Assembly (NCBI RefSeq): GCF_002266285.1
Contig: NZ_NPMS01000008.1
Location: 1-64,000 of the forward strand
DNA length: 64,000 nucleotides
DNA from: Virgibacillus indicus
GTDB taxonomy: Bacteria > Bacillota > Bacilli > Bacillales > Amphibacillaceae
Reading direction: 5' to 3'
Shown: one piece after another, positions 39,937 to 49,791 of the stretch
Layout: the number at the start of each line of letters is the position of its first letter
How positions within the stretch are numbered: the stretch's first letter is position 1
Program-made: the position numbers and the translations under genes
Notes under the pieces: model-generated
Seen by the model: the letters and a program-made list of their open reading frames with translations, nothing else
The model's database searches: none
What the model was told of the DNA's origin: nothing

Positions 39937-41366
39937 TGAATTTTGAAACAATTATCGGACTTGAAGTACATGTTGAGTTAAAAACAAAATCAAAAATATT
40001 CAGCCCGAGTGTAAATGCCTTTGGCTCTGAACCAAATACAAACGTAAACCCGATTGATTTAGGTTATCCTGGGGTACTTCCGGTATTAAATGAAGAGGCT
40101 GTTAACTATGCAATGAAAGCAGCGATGGCACTTAATTGTGAAATTGCAACAGACACAAAGTTTGACCGTAAAAATTATTTTTATCCGGACAATCCAAAAG
40201 CATATCAAATTTCCCAGTTTGATAAGCCGATTGGTGAAAATGGCTGGATTGAAATTGAAGTTAACGGTAAGAAAAAGCGCATCGGCATCACCCGTGTCCA
40301 TATGGAGGAAGATGCTGGAAAACTGACTCATACGGATGACGGTTATTCATTAGTTGACATCAACCGTCAGGGGACGCCATTGATTGAAATAGTTTCTGAG
40401 CCTGATATGCGTTCACCAGAAGAAGCATATGCTTATTTGGAAAAACTGAAAAATATCATTCAATATACAGGTGTTTCCGATGTGAAAATGCAGGAAGGAT
40501 CACTTCGCTGTGATGCCAATATTTCCCTTCGCCCAATTGGACAGGAGGAATTTGGAACAAAAGCTGAATTGAAAAACCTGAACTCCTTCAACTATGTACA
40601 AAAAGGACTTGAATTTGAAGAAAAGCGCCAGGAAGAAGTATTGCTGACTGGCGGTGAAATTCTTCAGGAAACACGCCGCTATGATGAAAAAACGAAAGAA
40701 ACCATCCTTATGCGTGTCAAAGAAGGATCGGATGATTACCGTTACTTCCCAGAACCAGACCTGGTTCCATTATACATTGATGAAGCCTGGAAAGAACGTG
40801 TACGCAGCGAAATCCCGGAATTGCCTGATGCACGTAAAAAGCGATACATTGAAGAGATTGGTTTGCCGGCATATGATGCCGAGGTAATGACAAGCTCCAA
40901 GGAGATGGCGGACTTTTTTGAGCAAGCTTTGGATAACGGAGCTGATATGAAGCAGGTTTCGAACTGGCTGATGGGTGAGGTTTCGGCTTATATGAATAAG
41001 CATTATAAAGAACTTCACGATCTAGCTATTACACCAGAAGCACTGGCAAAAATGATAAATCTAATTGAAGATGGAACAATTTCCTCGAAAATAGCCAAGA
41101 AGGTCTTTGCTGAATTGGTGGAAAATGGTGGAGATCCAGAGAAGGTTGTTAAGGAAAAAGGACTTGTTCAAATTTCCGATGAAGGTCAGTTAAAGGAAAT
41201 TATTTCCAACGTGCTTGAAGATAATGAACAATCGATTATTGATTATAAGAATGGCAAAGCCAAGGCGCAGAAATACCTGGTTGGCCAGGTTATGAAAGTG
41301 ACCAAAGGACAGGCTAACCCTCCTATGGTTAATAAAATTCTCATAGAAGAATTAGATAAAAGATAA
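39936..41366 (+). CDS. gatB: Asp/Glu-tRNA amidotransferase subunit B
   Basis: 476 residues. The cradle domain carries [16 protein letters not shown], the metal and kinase region includes [15 protein letters not shown] and HMEEDAGKL, and the C-terminal tRNA-binding YqeY-like tail ends in [16 protein letters not shown]. It completes gatCAB. Confidence 0.97.
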   Translation: MNFETIIGLEVHVELKTKSKIFSPSVNAFGSEPNTNVNPIDLGYPGVLPVLNEEAVNYAMKAAMALNCEIATDTKFDRKNYFYPDNPKAYQISQFDKPIGENGWIEIEVNGKKKRIGITRVHMEEDAGKLTHTDDGYSLVDINRQGTPLIEIVSEPDMRSPEEAYAYLEKLKNIIQYTGVSDVKMQEGSLRCDANISLRPIGQEEFGTKAELKNLNSFNYVQKGLEFEEKRQEEVLLTGGEILQETRRYDEKTKETILMRVKEGSDDYRYFPEPDLVPLYIDEAWKERVRSEIPELPDARKKRYIEEIGLPAYDAEVMTSSKEMADFFEQALDNGADMKQVSNWLMGEVSAYMNKHYKELHDLAITPEALAKMINLIEDGTISSKIAKKVFAELVENGGDPEKVVKEKGLVQISDEGQLKEIISNVLEDNEQSIIDYKNGKAKAQKYLVGQVMKVTKGQANPPMVNKILIEELDKR

Positions 41367-41379
41367 TTAATATTACACG

Positions 41380-41410
41380 CTGCTGTCACCCCGGTGTCAG
41401 CAGTTTTACT
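41380..41410 (+). terminator. Terminator of gatCAB
   Basis: CTGCTGTCACC pairs with GGTGTCAGCAG (one mismatch) and is followed by TTTTA. Confidence 0.75.
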
Positions 41411-41487
41411 TTGCCCTTTTCAAATTATGTAAAAAGGTCTATGATATAGGTTGTATGTGAAGAATAAAATTAAGGTAAAAATATTAC

Positions 41488-41706
41488 TACAAATGTGAGT
41501 TCAAAAAGGTGCCGAATTTGAAGCAAGAAGGTCGAGGCGGCGAAGTTTTGAGGACTAGGCAAAACTTCACCGAATAACCATCGCACGCAGGAAAAGCGCT
41601 TTTCTTTTCCAAGGAACGGAACGTATGCAATTGATACGTGAGTACCGGAAAAACAAGCATTCGTGCAAGATTCGACGCTTATAATTTGGTGACTTTTTGA
41701 ACATCC
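41488..41706. mobile_element. MITE-like element with terminal inverted repeats
   Basis: About 220 bp. The ends are GTTCAAAAAGGTGCCGAA and, inverted, GTTCAAAAAGTCACCAAA. Internal palindromic stretches include GAAGTTTTG...CAAAACTTC and a GGAAAAGCGCTTTTC-type hairpin. It encodes no transposase; an 85-codon minus-strand frame across it has no family features. It ends 49 bp before dgkB, so that gene's promoter may lie in it. Similar elements are familiar in Bacillaceae intergenic DNA, from memory. Confidence 0.65.
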
Positions 41707-41754
41707 TTTACAACAATGACCCTGCATAATGGAATAACTGGGGGAGGAAATACA

Positions 41755-42666
41755 ATGAAAAAGGCCCGTATCATATATAATCCGACATCAGGACGGGAAG
41801 CATTTAAAAAAGAACTGCCAACAGTCCTTGAAAAATTTGAAATAGCGGGATATGAAACGTCAACACATGCTACAACCTGTGAAGGTGATGCGATAAAAGC
41901 AGCTAAAACGGCTGTAGAAAGAAAGTTCGATCTGGTTGTTGCTGCAGGCGGAGATGGCACAATCAACGAAGTGATTAATGGCCTGGCAGAGCAGGAACAC
42001 AGGCCAAGGCTAGGGATTATACCTGTAGGCACGACAAATGATTTCGCAAGAGCTTTATTAATTCCTCGTGATATTAAAAAGGCTGTTGATGTTATTTTGG
42101 CTGATCAAACCATGGCACTTGATATCGGCAAAGTGAATGACATTTATTTCATGAATATTGCCGGTGGCGGGAAACTAACAGAACTCACCTATGAAGTACC
42201 AAGCAAATTAAAAACGGTGCTTGGCCAGCTTGCCTATTATATGAAAGGGATAGAAATGCTTCCTTCTTTGAAACCGATCCGTGCCAGGATAGAATATGAT
42301 GGAAACGTAATAGATGAAGATATTATGCTTTTTCTTGTATCGAATACGAATTCTGTTGGCGGCTTTGAGAAACTTGCCCCAGATGCAAAAATGGATGATG
42401 GCTATTTTGATTTACTTATATTACGGAAAATCAATCTTGCAGAATTTATCCGGATTGCAACACTGGCATTACGCGGAGCCCATTTAGAGGATAAAAACGT
42501 CATTTATGCAAAAGCAAAATCCATAAAAGTCTCAACAGATGAGAAAATGCAACTAAATATCGATGGTGAATTTGGCGGCTTGCTTCCAGGTGAATTTACA
42601 AACCTGCAGCAGCATATTGAGTTTTATGTGTCGGATGAATTTATTGAAAAGGAGAAGGAAGACTGA
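41755..42666 (+). CDS. dgkB: Diacylglycerol kinase
   Basis: Soluble lipid kinase that recycles diacylglycerol from lipoteichoic acid synthesis. 303 residues. RIIYNPTSGRE is N-terminal, the catalytic AAGGDGTINEVINGL lies near 65, GTTNDFARAL follows, and LNIDGEFGG is near the end. ATG 41755 follows GGGGGAGG; the frame opens 39 nt earlier without a good site. Confidence 0.95.
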   Translation: MKKARIIYNPTSGREAFKKELPTVLEKFEIAGYETSTHATTCEGDAIKAAKTAVERKFDLVVAAGGDGTINEVINGLAEQEHRPRLGIIPVGTTNDFARALLIPRDIKKAVDVILADQTMALDIGKVNDIYFMNIAGGGKLTELTYEVPSKLKTVLGQLAYYMKGIEMLPSLKPIRARIEYDGNVIDEDIMLFLVSNTNSVGGFEKLAPDAKMDDGYFDLLILRKINLAEFIRIATLALRGAHLEDKNVIYAKAKSIKVSTDEKMQLNIDGEFGGLLPGEFTNLQQHIEFYVSDEFIEKEKED

Positions 42667-42690
42667 CCAATGTGGCAGTCTTCTTTTTAA
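42658..42690 (+). terminator. Terminator overlapping the end of dgkB
   Basis: GAAGACTG pairs with CAGTCTTC and is followed by TTTTT. The stop codon lies at the top of the 5' arm. Confidence 0.8.
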
Positions 42691-42762
42691 TGAAAAAGTG
42701 ATTTTTACTTCCAGTATATGATAAGATGAAAATCAAATACTAGCACGTAAAGGAAGATAGTA

Positions 42763-44148
42763 ATGGCTAAACATACAGCTCCAGTCAAAAAGAATGAAAT
42801 AATCACACTTAAATTCGAAGATCTGACCCATGAAGGCAATGGTGTGGGGAAAATAGATGGATATCCATTATTTGTACCCTACGCGTTACCAGGGGAAGAA
42901 GCGAAAGTTAAGGTTGTTAAAGTAAATAAAAATTTCGGTTTTGGAAAATTGCTGGAAGTGGCAAATCAGAGTGGTGAACGGGTAGAGCCACCCTGCAATG
43001 TTTATTATCAATGTGGCGGCTGTCAGCTTCAGCATATGAGTTATCAGCTGCAGCTTGAGATGAAACAAAATCAGGTTAAGAATGTTATGCGAAAGATTGC
43101 TCATCTTGACCATGTGCCTGTACATCCAGCACTTGGCATGGAAGACCCTTGGCGCTACCGGAATAAAGTCCAAATGCCTGTTGGCGAAAAAAATGGCGAA
43201 TTAATTACAGGTTTTTATAGAATGCGGAGTCATGACATTATTGATGATATGGAGACCTGCGTCATCCAGGATGAATTGAATGACCGTTCTGTCCATGCTG
43301 TAAGAAGGATTGCCAACCGTCTTGGCATCAAAGCATATGACGAAAAAGCTGACAGAGGGGTTTTGCGCCATATTATGGTTCGAACAGGGAATGAAACGAA
43401 CCAAACCATGATTGTACTTGTTACACGTACGGAAAAACTTCCACATAAGGATGAATTGATACGTGAACTGACTGAGACCTTTCCACATGTAAAATCAATT
43501 GTTCACAATATCAATAACAAACGTACAAATGTGATACTCGGTCGAAAAACAAAGGTGATCTGGGGCGAGGAATATATTTACGATACGATCGGAGATATTC
43601 GCTTTGCGATTTCCGCCAAATCATTTTATCAAGTGAATCCACCACAGACGAAAAAGCTTTATGAGAAGGCGCTGGAGTATGCAGATATTAAAAGTGATGA
43701 TATTGTTGTTGATGCTTATTGCGGCATTGGCACCATTTCGTTATTTTTAGCCCAGGAAGCTAAGAAAGTATATGGTGTAGAGGTCGTTCCTGAAGCAATC
43801 AGCGACGCCAAAAAAAATGCTGAATTGAATGGCATAACGAATGCAGAATTTTTTGTAGGCGAAGCGGAGAAAGTAATGCCATGGTGGAAGGCCCAAGGTT
43901 TAAAGCCGGATGTGATAGTTGTTGATCCACCAAGAAAAGGCTGTGAGGTCGACTTTCTAAATGCCATGATCGAAATGGAACCGGAGCGGATCGTTTATGT
44001 ATCCTGCAATCCATCCACACTGGCAAGAGATTTGCGCGTGTTGGAAGATGGAGGGTATCGGGCGTTGGAAGTGCAGCCAGTGGATATGTTTCCTCAAACA
44101 AATCATATAGAGTGTGTGGTGAAGATTGAGCGGTCCTTGTCTAACTAA
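42763..44148 (+). CDS. rlmCD: 23S rRNA uracil-C5 methyltransferase, TrmA family with TRAM domain
   Basis: 461 residues. The N-terminal TRAM domain contains [20 protein letters not shown]. The iron-sulfur motif is [15 protein letters not shown] near 80. The SAM domain has [15 protein letters not shown] and [14 protein letters not shown]; the catalytic Cys is in [12 protein letters not shown]. It matches B. subtilis YefA/RlmCD, also next to dgkB. The start is ATG 42763 after AAGGAAG. Confidence 0.92.
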   Translation: MAKHTAPVKKNEIITLKFEDLTHEGNGVGKIDGYPLFVPYALPGEEAKVKVVKVNKNFGFGKLLEVANQSGERVEPPCNVYYQCGGCQLQHMSYQLQLEMKQNQVKNVMRKIAHLDHVPVHPALGMEDPWRYRNKVQMPVGEKNGELITGFYRMRSHDIIDDMETCVIQDELNDRSVHAVRRIANRLGIKAYDEKADRGVLRHIMVRTGNETNQTMIVLVTRTEKLPHKDELIRELTETFPHVKSIVHNINNKRTNVILGRKTKVIWGEEYIYDTIGDIRFAISAKSFYQVNPPQTKKLYEKALEYADIKSDDIVVDAYCGIGTISLFLAQEAKKVYGVEVVPEAISDAKKNAELNGITNAEFFVGEAEKVMPWWKAQGLKPDVIVVDPPRKGCEVDFLNAMIEMEPERIVYVSCNPSTLARDLRVLEDGGYRALEVQPVDMFPQTNHIECVVKIERSLSN

Positions 44149-44164
44149 AATATAAATCACCCAA

Positions 44165-44395
44165 ATAAATAAACATTTCCGATTCAGACTCGGTTTTCGT
44201 GAAAATAAACATTTCCGATTTCCGGGTCTTTTTCATGCAAATCCTTGTTCTATCAGTCTTTTCTCGATTTACTATTCTCTCTATTATCGGAGAACTTTAT
44301 TATAAATGCGAAAAAAAGGTGAAAAAACAGGGGTTCTATAGGTAAACTTTATTTTAACTCAGACGGTGGAATGCGGGCTGGAGGGGTGGGGTTTT
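44165..44395 (+). mobile_element. IS21-like end cluster, copy 1 (no transposase)
   Basis: The left part has two copies of AATAAACATTTCCGATT. The right part has CGGAGAACTTTATTATAAATG and GGTAAACTTTATTTTAACTC, which resemble the left repeats in inverse orientation. Both ends are shared with 46403-46870. Doubled ~20-bp terminal repeats are typical of IS21-family ends. No istA/istB is present. 44396-44572 holds nothing I can name. Confidence 0.55.
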
Positions 44396-44572
44396 CCAAA
44401 ATGATTAATCTTTTGGCACATAGTTAGAAAAAAGAATTTAGTTGGTTTTGTAATATTTGAAATGTAATATGGATGTAGAGAGATAAGATAAGAGAATAGA
44501 TTTAATAATCAATACTTAACTTGTGAGTAATCATAAAATAGTAGGATGGATTAAAAGAACTAAAGAAATGTT

Positions 44573-44603
44573 TAAAAGGCTATGGCCAAAAGCCATAACC
44601 TCT
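44573..44603 (-). terminator. Terminator of the MerR gene (minus strand)
   Basis: On the minus strand GGTTATGGC pairs with GCCATAGCC and is followed by TTTTAAA. Confidence 0.75.
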
Positions 44604-44615
44604 TATGAATAAATA

Positions 44616-45347
44616 TTATATTTTATTTTTGTCTGCATACAAGGCCATGGCATCACACATAAATTTGGCTAAACCTTCACCAAATTGGTCAATGTTCTTG
44701 GTGAAGCGTTCGTCGCCTACGTACATTTGACCTAATCCTTTGAATGCCTCAAAAGAGTAATAGTTCCCCATTTTGTTTAAGAACTGATACCACTCATTAA
44801 TTCTTTTTTGAGTTTCTTTTGAGTCAGGAGTGAGATGGCGGAGTGTCGCAAGGTTATGAAAGATTCCATTGAATTTCTTCTGATCGAAGCTAGCCATGTT
44901 TTTCGCTTTTTCATTTGCCTCATCAACTGCTTGATCTCCCCACTTTTCTCTTGCTTCTTGTTCATATGGATTATGGCTAAAGTCAAAGCCTTCAAATTTT
45001 TCTTGATTAGACATTTGTATTTCTCCTTTCGAATGTTGAATCGTTTTTTCAATTGTGCCTATCATCTTATCGAGCCTGCCCTTTTTTTCTAGGAGCATGT
45101 TATGTTGCATTTCAAGTGCCTCGAGTCGGTCAAAGGAGGGGCTATCAATGATTTCCTTTATCTTCTTTAAAGGGAAGCCAAGTTCTTTAAAAAATAAGAT
45201 TTGCTGTAAAGTCTCGAGATTGTTTTCAGAGTATACCCGATAACCAGCCACTGTGGTTTCCTCTGGGATTAATAATCCAATTTCATCATAATGATGTAGT
45301 GTGCGTACACTAATCCCAACTAAATTAGCAACTTCCTTTACCTTCAT
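44616..45347 (-). CDS. MerR-family regulator with TipAS domain (Mta/TipA type)
   Basis: 243 residues. The N-terminal MerR helix-turn-helix reads VKEVANLVGISVRTLHHYDEIG and GYRVYSENNLETLQQI. A dimerisation coiled coil spans about 75-110, and a C-terminal TipAS-like drug-binding domain starts near 115 (EKWGDQAVDEANEKAKNMA). Mta and TipA respond to hydrophobic or thiopeptide drugs. ATG 45347 (minus strand) follows a purine-rich GAGGGGAGTG. The promoter at 45372-45402 has the 19-bp spacer of MerR promoters. It diverges from the next membrane gene. Confidence 0.88.
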   Translation of the reverse strand: MKVKEVANLVGISVRTLHHYDEIGLLIPEETTVAGYRVYSENNLETLQQILFFKELGFPLKKIKEIIDSPSFDRLEALEMQHNMLLEKKGRLDKMIGTIEKTIQHSKGEIQMSNQEKFEGFDFSHNPYEQEAREKWGDQAVDEANEKAKNMASFDQKKFNGIFHNLATLRHLTPDSKETQKRINEWYQFLNKMGNYYSFEAFKGLGQMYVGDERFTKNIDQFGEGLAKFMCDAMALYADKNKI

Positions 45348-45371
45348 CTTGTTTCACTCCCCTCACTAGTT

Positions 45372-45402
45372 AATATAAAGTATCCCGTTACGTGAGAGTC
45401 AA
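45372..45402 (-). promoter_or_regulatory. MerR-type promoter with 19-bp spacer for the TipAS regulator
   Basis: On the minus strand TTGACT and TATATT are 19 bp apart, with CTCACGTAACGGG inside the spacer. The half-site CTCACGT is shared with the promoter at 54113-54143. The layout suggests autoregulation. Confidence 0.7.
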
Positions 45403-45522
45403 TACGATTTCTGAAAATATTTTTTTGGCTGAGAGTGAGAATTGTAGAAACGGGAATACAGAAGTAACTAACGTTTATAATAACAAGAATTGAATATCCT
45501 AATTAATTGGAGGATGTTATTC

Positions 45523-46332
45523 ATGAATATCATAAAAAGATTCTTTACTAGTAGCACGACAACAGCCAACAAGAAGATTGTTGTAGTTTATGTTATATTT
45601 CGTGCAATTGCTGTTTTTATGCTTATCAATCAGATACCTATGCAAAGATGGGGGGATGCTTTTCTTCTCATTCTTACGCTCGTTTTATTTGCTATCCCGC
45701 AACTTGTGGAACGAGTATTTAAAATTGAAATTCCTAACTTATTGGAACTAATTATAATAGTCTTTATTTTTAGTTCGACTATTCTGGGAGAACTGAGTGA
45801 TTTTTACGGTTACTTTAAAATTTGGGATACGGCATTTCATACGCTAAATGGATTTCTAGCGGCAGGTGTCGGTTTTTCACTTGTCTATCTGTTAAATAAG
45901 AATGCTAAAGGGATTAATTTGAGCCCATTATTTCTAGCGATAGTCACCTTCTGTTTTTCTATGACTGTTGGCGTTATGTGGGAGTTTTTTGAATACTCCG
46001 CAGACCGATGGGTGAATCTCGATATGCAGAAAGACAGAATTGTTCAGGAAATTAGCAGTGTAAGTATTGATGTAGAAAACAACGCCGTTTATCGGATTGA
46101 GGATATTCAACGTACAGTTATTGAAAGTAAGGACCCTTCAGGAGATATTATTGAAACCGTTATAGATCACGGATATCTTGATATTGGAATTATTGATACA
46201 ATGAAGGACTTATTTGTCAACTTGATTGGTGCTATTGTCTTCAGTGTGCTTGGCTATCTATATGCTCGGCATAACCAAAAAAAATATAGATTTGTTCGAA
46301 ACTTCATACCTAAAAAAGGGAAGTCAGAGTGA
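45523..46332 (+). CDS. Multi-pass membrane protein, DUF2238/YjdF-like
   Basis: 269 residues with about six helices. DFYGYFKIWDTAFHTLNGFLAAGVGFSLVYLL and GVMWEFFEYSADRWVNLDMQKDR carry the conserved WDxxxHxxxG and WEFFE motifs seen in DUF2238-type proteins. A soluble loop of about 45 residues precedes the last helix. ATG 45523 follows TGGAGG. It is divergent to the MerR gene and is a plausible target by position only. Confidence 0.75.
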   Translation: MNIIKRFFTSSTTTANKKIVVVYVIFRAIAVFMLINQIPMQRWGDAFLLILTLVLFAIPQLVERVFKIEIPNLLELIIIVFIFSSTILGELSDFYGYFKIWDTAFHTLNGFLAAGVGFSLVYLLNKNAKGINLSPLFLAIVTFCFSMTVGVMWEFFEYSADRWVNLDMQKDRIVQEISSVSIDVENNAVYRIEDIQRTVIESKDPSGDIIETVIDHGYLDIGIIDTMKDLFVNLIGAIVFSVLGYLYARHNQKKYRFVRNFIPKKGKSE

Positions 46333-46402
46333 GAAATATTTCCTGTTCAAAAATATGTTTTTTTATACGTTTCCGGTTGCTAGTCAATTGAGTGAACCTC
46401 CA

Positions 46403-46870
46403 AGATAAACATTTCCGAATCTGACTCCACTTACGTTAAAATAAACATTTCCGATTTCGGGGTCTGAACCAATAATATCTCAGGCTTTCTTCAACAGGAA
46501 CCCGGGATTTTTTGTGTCCATAATAGAGTAAAGAGGGAGGAGGAAAGAATCTTATTCCATCATTCTTATCTTCATTATCCCTTGTCAATACTGGGTTTAT
46601 TCAATATCTTATCCACGCTTTATCTCAATAATAACCCTGTTCTGATTCAATATGGTCCGACGACTTCTTACGTCTTCTCTGTTCTCTTCTATCCAATATT
46701 CTTCCTTCTGTTATTTCGGAGAACTTTATTATAAATGTGAAAAAAAGGTGAAAAAACAGGTGAAATATAGGCGGGAAACGGGTATTTTTGAATTGAAAAA
46801 GTGGAAAAATAGGGGTTCTTTAGGTAAACTTTATTTTAACTCGAACGGTGGAATGCGGGTTTGAGGGGGA
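46403..46870 (+). mobile_element. IS21-like end cluster, copy 2 (no transposase)
   Basis: Same orientation and ends as 44165-44395: two ATAAACATTTCCGA repeats at 46404 and 46440, and at the right CGGAGAACTTTATTATAAATG, GGTGAAAAAACAG and GGTAAACTTTATTTTAACTC. The centre is longer and unrelated to copy 1, and an extra ~50 bp lies between the two right repeats. A 70-codon frame inside it has no family features. 46871-47045 contains a short GGGACAAGGG...TGTCC remnant and the dus leader. Confidence 0.55.
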
Positions 46871-47045
46871 TGATTTCGGAGGGGTTTATTATTGTTGTAC
46901 AACCTCATCCATTTAAAATGAACCCCCGATCAGTTTGATAAAATGTGCATTAGCATGGTATAAGTGTAAAAGAAGCAGGGACATCTTTGCTTTTATTTTT
47001 GGGACAAGGGTTTGACCTGCTGTCCGATAACGAGAGGATTGGAAT

Positions 47046-48005
47046 TTGAATATGAAAGAGAATTTTTGGCGTGATTTACCACGGCCGTTTTTTGTACTGG
47101 CACCAATGGAAGATGTAACTGATGTTGTTTTTCGCCATGTGGTGAGTGAAGCGGGCAGACCTGATGTGTTTTTTACAGAGTTTACAAACTCAGAGAGTTA
47201 TTGCCACCCTGATGGGATCCAGAGTGTGCGCGGGCGATTGACTTTTACAGAGGATGAACAACCAATGGTGGCCCATATATGGGGTGATAAGCCTGAATAC
47301 TTCCGGCAAATGAGTATTGGTATGGCGGAACTTGGATTCCGCGGTGTGGATATCAATATGGGCTGTCCTGTACCTAATGTGGCAACGAAGGGGAAGGGCT
47401 GCGGTCTTATTCGTCGTCCGGAAGTTGCAGCAGAACTAATACAAGCAGCAAAAGCTGGAGGATTGCCCGTAAGTGTGAAAACAAGGCTCGGATACACTGA
47501 TATAGATGAATGGCGTGACTGGCTGACACACCTATTGAAACAGGACATCATTAATTTATCCATTCACCTGCGTACAAAAAAGGAAATGAGCAAAGTAGAT
47601 GCTCATTGGGAATTGATTCCGGAGATTAAGAAACTTCGTGATGATGTGGCACCAGATACACTTTTGACGATAAATGGGGATATTCCAGACCGTCAAACTG
47701 GCTTGGAGCTCGCTCATCAATACGGTGTTGATGGAATTATGATTGGACGCGGTATATTTAATAATCCATTTGCCTTTGAAAAAGAACCGAAAGATCATAA
47801 CAGTAAGGAATTACTTGAACTCTTAAGATTGCATCTGGACCTTTTTGACAACTATTCAAAATTAGAGCCACGTCCATTCAGACCTCTTCGGCGCTTTTTT
47901 AAGATATATGTCCGCGGCTTCCGAGGAGCTAGTGAATTAAGAAACCAATTGATGAGCACAGAGTCAACGGATGAAGTCCGTGCATTGCTCGATAACTTTG
48001 CGTGA
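47046..48005 (+). CDS. dus: tRNA-dihydrouridine synthase family protein
   Basis: Flavin enzyme that reduces uridine in tRNA D-loops. 319 residues. The FMN barrel begins [19 protein letters not shown]. The active-site region is [24 protein letters not shown], with the catalytic Cys in the GCG position, and VKTRLGY and [15 protein letters not shown] with [11 protein letters not shown] follow. TTG 47046 is 8 nt after GAGAGG; ATG 47052 is possible. It resembles the DusB/DusC-like third paralogue of Bacilli; tRNA position specificity is not assigned. Confidence 0.88.
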   Translation: MNMKENFWRDLPRPFFVLAPMEDVTDVVFRHVVSEAGRPDVFFTEFTNSESYCHPDGIQSVRGRLTFTEDEQPMVAHIWGDKPEYFRQMSIGMAELGFRGVDINMGCPVPNVATKGKGCGLIRRPEVAAELIQAAKAGGLPVSVKTRLGYTDIDEWRDWLTHLLKQDIINLSIHLRTKKEMSKVDAHWELIPEIKKLRDDVAPDTLLTINGDIPDRQTGLELAHQYGVDGIMIGRGIFNNPFAFEKEPKDHNSKELLELLRLHLDLFDNYSKLEPRPFRPLRRFFKIYVRGFRGASELRNQLMSTESTDEVRALLDNFA

Positions 48006-48128
48006 AAGAATGTTGATGGAACTGGAAGAAGAAGAGAATATTTATAAAGTTTGAAAGTTCAATGTGAATAATACAAAATTAAACATAGATGATATTCCGT
48101 TAATTTGCTGAATAGTGAGGGGATTAGT

Positions 48129-48707
48129 ATGAAGCTGTTTATGGATATACTATTTTTATTCATCATTGGTTATTACACTTATAAGTTTATTCAAATCTTA
48201 TTTAAAATGAAGCAAAAAGTTATTTTACCTGCAACTGACGAAGAAATGTCAGCCATTAGAATACAGCCTGAAAAAGCTCTGGATTTCCCGGCATATTCCA
48301 AGCAAAAAACTGGTATCATTATTTATTCATTTATGCTTTTATTTGTTATTGTTCTATTTTTCGCAGGAACATTTTTTCACTTGTTTGGCTGGCAGATTTA
48401 CTGGTTGATTTTTCTCCCGATGGCATACTCTTTTAACCTTCTAAATATGTTTGCTGTAATTAATGATGGTTTACTGTGTGGAAATAGATTTGTGGCTTGG
48501 AATAAAATAAAATCGTTTCATTTTGTGCCTATGGATATAAACAATAAATATTATGGCCATTCAAAAGAAGTGAATGAAGGTTTTGAGTTGAAAATCAAAA
48601 CAAAAGGATTCCCGATAAGTTGTTTCATTATTTCAGAGGAAATGAAAGAGAAACTGACAGGAATTTTTAGTGAACATGTAATGGTGGATAGAAAAGAATC
48701 GGTATAA
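48129..48707 (+). CDS. Membrane protein of unknown function
   Basis: 192 residues. Three hydrophobic segments (about 3-22, 64-85, 90-112) are followed by a soluble domain with CGNRFVAWNKIKSFHF and GFELKIKTKGFPISCFI, reminiscent of PH-like or DUF5673-type membrane proteins. ATG 48129 follows GTGAGGGG. Neighbours give no functional clue. Confidence 0.65.
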   Translation: MKLFMDILFLFIIGYYTYKFIQILFKMKQKVILPATDEEMSAIRIQPEKALDFPAYSKQKTGIIIYSFMLLFVIVLFFAGTFFHLFGWQIYWLIFLPMAYSFNLLNMFAVINDGLLCGNRFVAWNKIKSFHFVPMDINNKYYGHSKEVNEGFELKIKTKGFPISCFIISEEMKEKLTGIFSEHVMVDRKESV

Positions 48708-48744
48708 ACGCAGCAAATTAAATAGCAAAAGATGCATACCAGCC

Positions 48745-48810
48745 AAAGGCTATCCATTATTTGTACCATACACACTGCCAAGACTAGTTCGCAAGACAGA
48801 AATTAGATAA
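48745..48810 (+). pseudogene. Fragment of an RlmCD-like TRAM domain
   Basis: The frame reads [13 protein letters not shown] before losing similarity. It matches the TRAM segment [12 protein letters not shown] of rlmCD (42763-44148) in 11 of 12 positions and shares a 17-bp exact DNA match with it. There is no start or remaining domain. It may be a scrap of a second TrmA-type gene or of a partial duplication. Confidence 0.5.
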
Positions 48811-48829
48811 TGTTTTAGGAGGTTTACAG

Positions 48830-49333
48830 GTGCTTAATAACGATATTTTACTAAGGGTAAGATACGCCCTTGATATAAAAGATACAGATCTGGTAAAGAT
48901 TTTTGAACTTGGGTGTGTTGAAGTAACAAATCAAGAAGTGGTTAAGATGCTTACAAAAACAGAAGAAAGCTATCACGACTATGAAAATGAATATGAAATG
49001 AAGTTGAATAATTTTATGTTTGAATCATTTCTAAATGGTTTGATAATCTTTAAAAGAGGCAGACAAGATACAAAGTCAGGTCAGCCTGCAACCCCGCCGA
49101 TGTCTATAAAAAATAATATGAATGTTAATAATGTCATGATAAAGAAATTAAAAATAGCACTGGCTTTAACCAGTGAAGATATCATAGATATTTTGCAAAG
49201 AACAGGTGTAGTTATAACAAAAGGAGAACTAAGTGCCATTCTCAGAAAAGAAGGTCATAAGAATTATAAAGAGTGTGGAGACAAATATGCTAGAAACTTC
49301 TTAAAAGGTCTTTCGATAAAATATAGGGGATAA
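48830..49333 (+). CDS. DUF1456 family protein (YehS-like)
   Basis: 167 residues with two copies of the DUF1456 helical repeat: MLNNDILLRVRYALDIKDTDLVKIFEL and later MIKKLKIALALTSEDIIDILQRTG. Each repeat ends in an ILRKEGHKNYKECGD-like motif. GTG 48830 follows AGGAGG. The function of the family is unknown. It stands alone. Confidence 0.85.
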   Translation: MLNNDILLRVRYALDIKDTDLVKIFELGCVEVTNQEVVKMLTKTEESYHDYENEYEMKLNNFMFESFLNGLIIFKRGRQDTKSGQPATPPMSIKNNMNVNNVMIKKLKIALALTSEDIIDILQRTGVVITKGELSAILRKEGHKNYKECGDKYARNFLKGLSIKYRG

Positions 49334-49475
49334 ATGAGTCCTGTTTCTATATTACTTATGAAAAGTCAACGAAAAAATGCTGTTTTATTGGTACAAAACA
49401 ATTGAAAATAAATATAGAAAGATAATCCAAAACTGTTCATTATAAATAGAACATTATGAACTAGGTGTCGAACCA

Positions 49476-49527
49476 GGTGTCGGTCACCCATCGCTTTACA
49501 GTATTAAAGCAGTGGGGGATAGGCACC
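49476..49527. repeat. Hairpin-forming intergenic repeat (GGTGTC...GGCACC)
   Basis: GGTGTCGGTCACCC and GTGGGGGATAGGCACC pair imperfectly around an inner GCTTTA/TAAAGC stem. It is a small Bacillaceae-style palindromic repeat. The rest of 49334-49791 is AT-rich with no gene seen. Confidence 0.45.
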
Positions 49528-49791
49528 ATTTTTATAGGTCAGTAACACTTTCATCGGATAAATCAGGATAATATTTTCGACAGAAGGATACAATATTGTG
49601 AAGAGCAAGGGCTATGTTTAGTTCTAAATAAAGGCATACCATAGTCATTATAAATACTACATAATCATATAAATCGGATATTTATTTCGTCTGAACCAAA
49701 CTATTATAAAAAAGTCCTTTGAGTGAAATATTCTAAATATCCATTTACGTTTTGAGAAATAAATGGGTAGTATAATGAGGATGATAACAAT

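Noticed and set aside
41470..41727. 85-codon minus-strand reading frame
   Set aside because: It lies across the MITE-like palindromes, has no ribosome site and no recognisable domain.
46652..46864. 70-codon reading frame before dus
   Set aside because: It spans the shared right-end repeats of the IS21-like cluster; the second copy of that sequence does not keep the frame.
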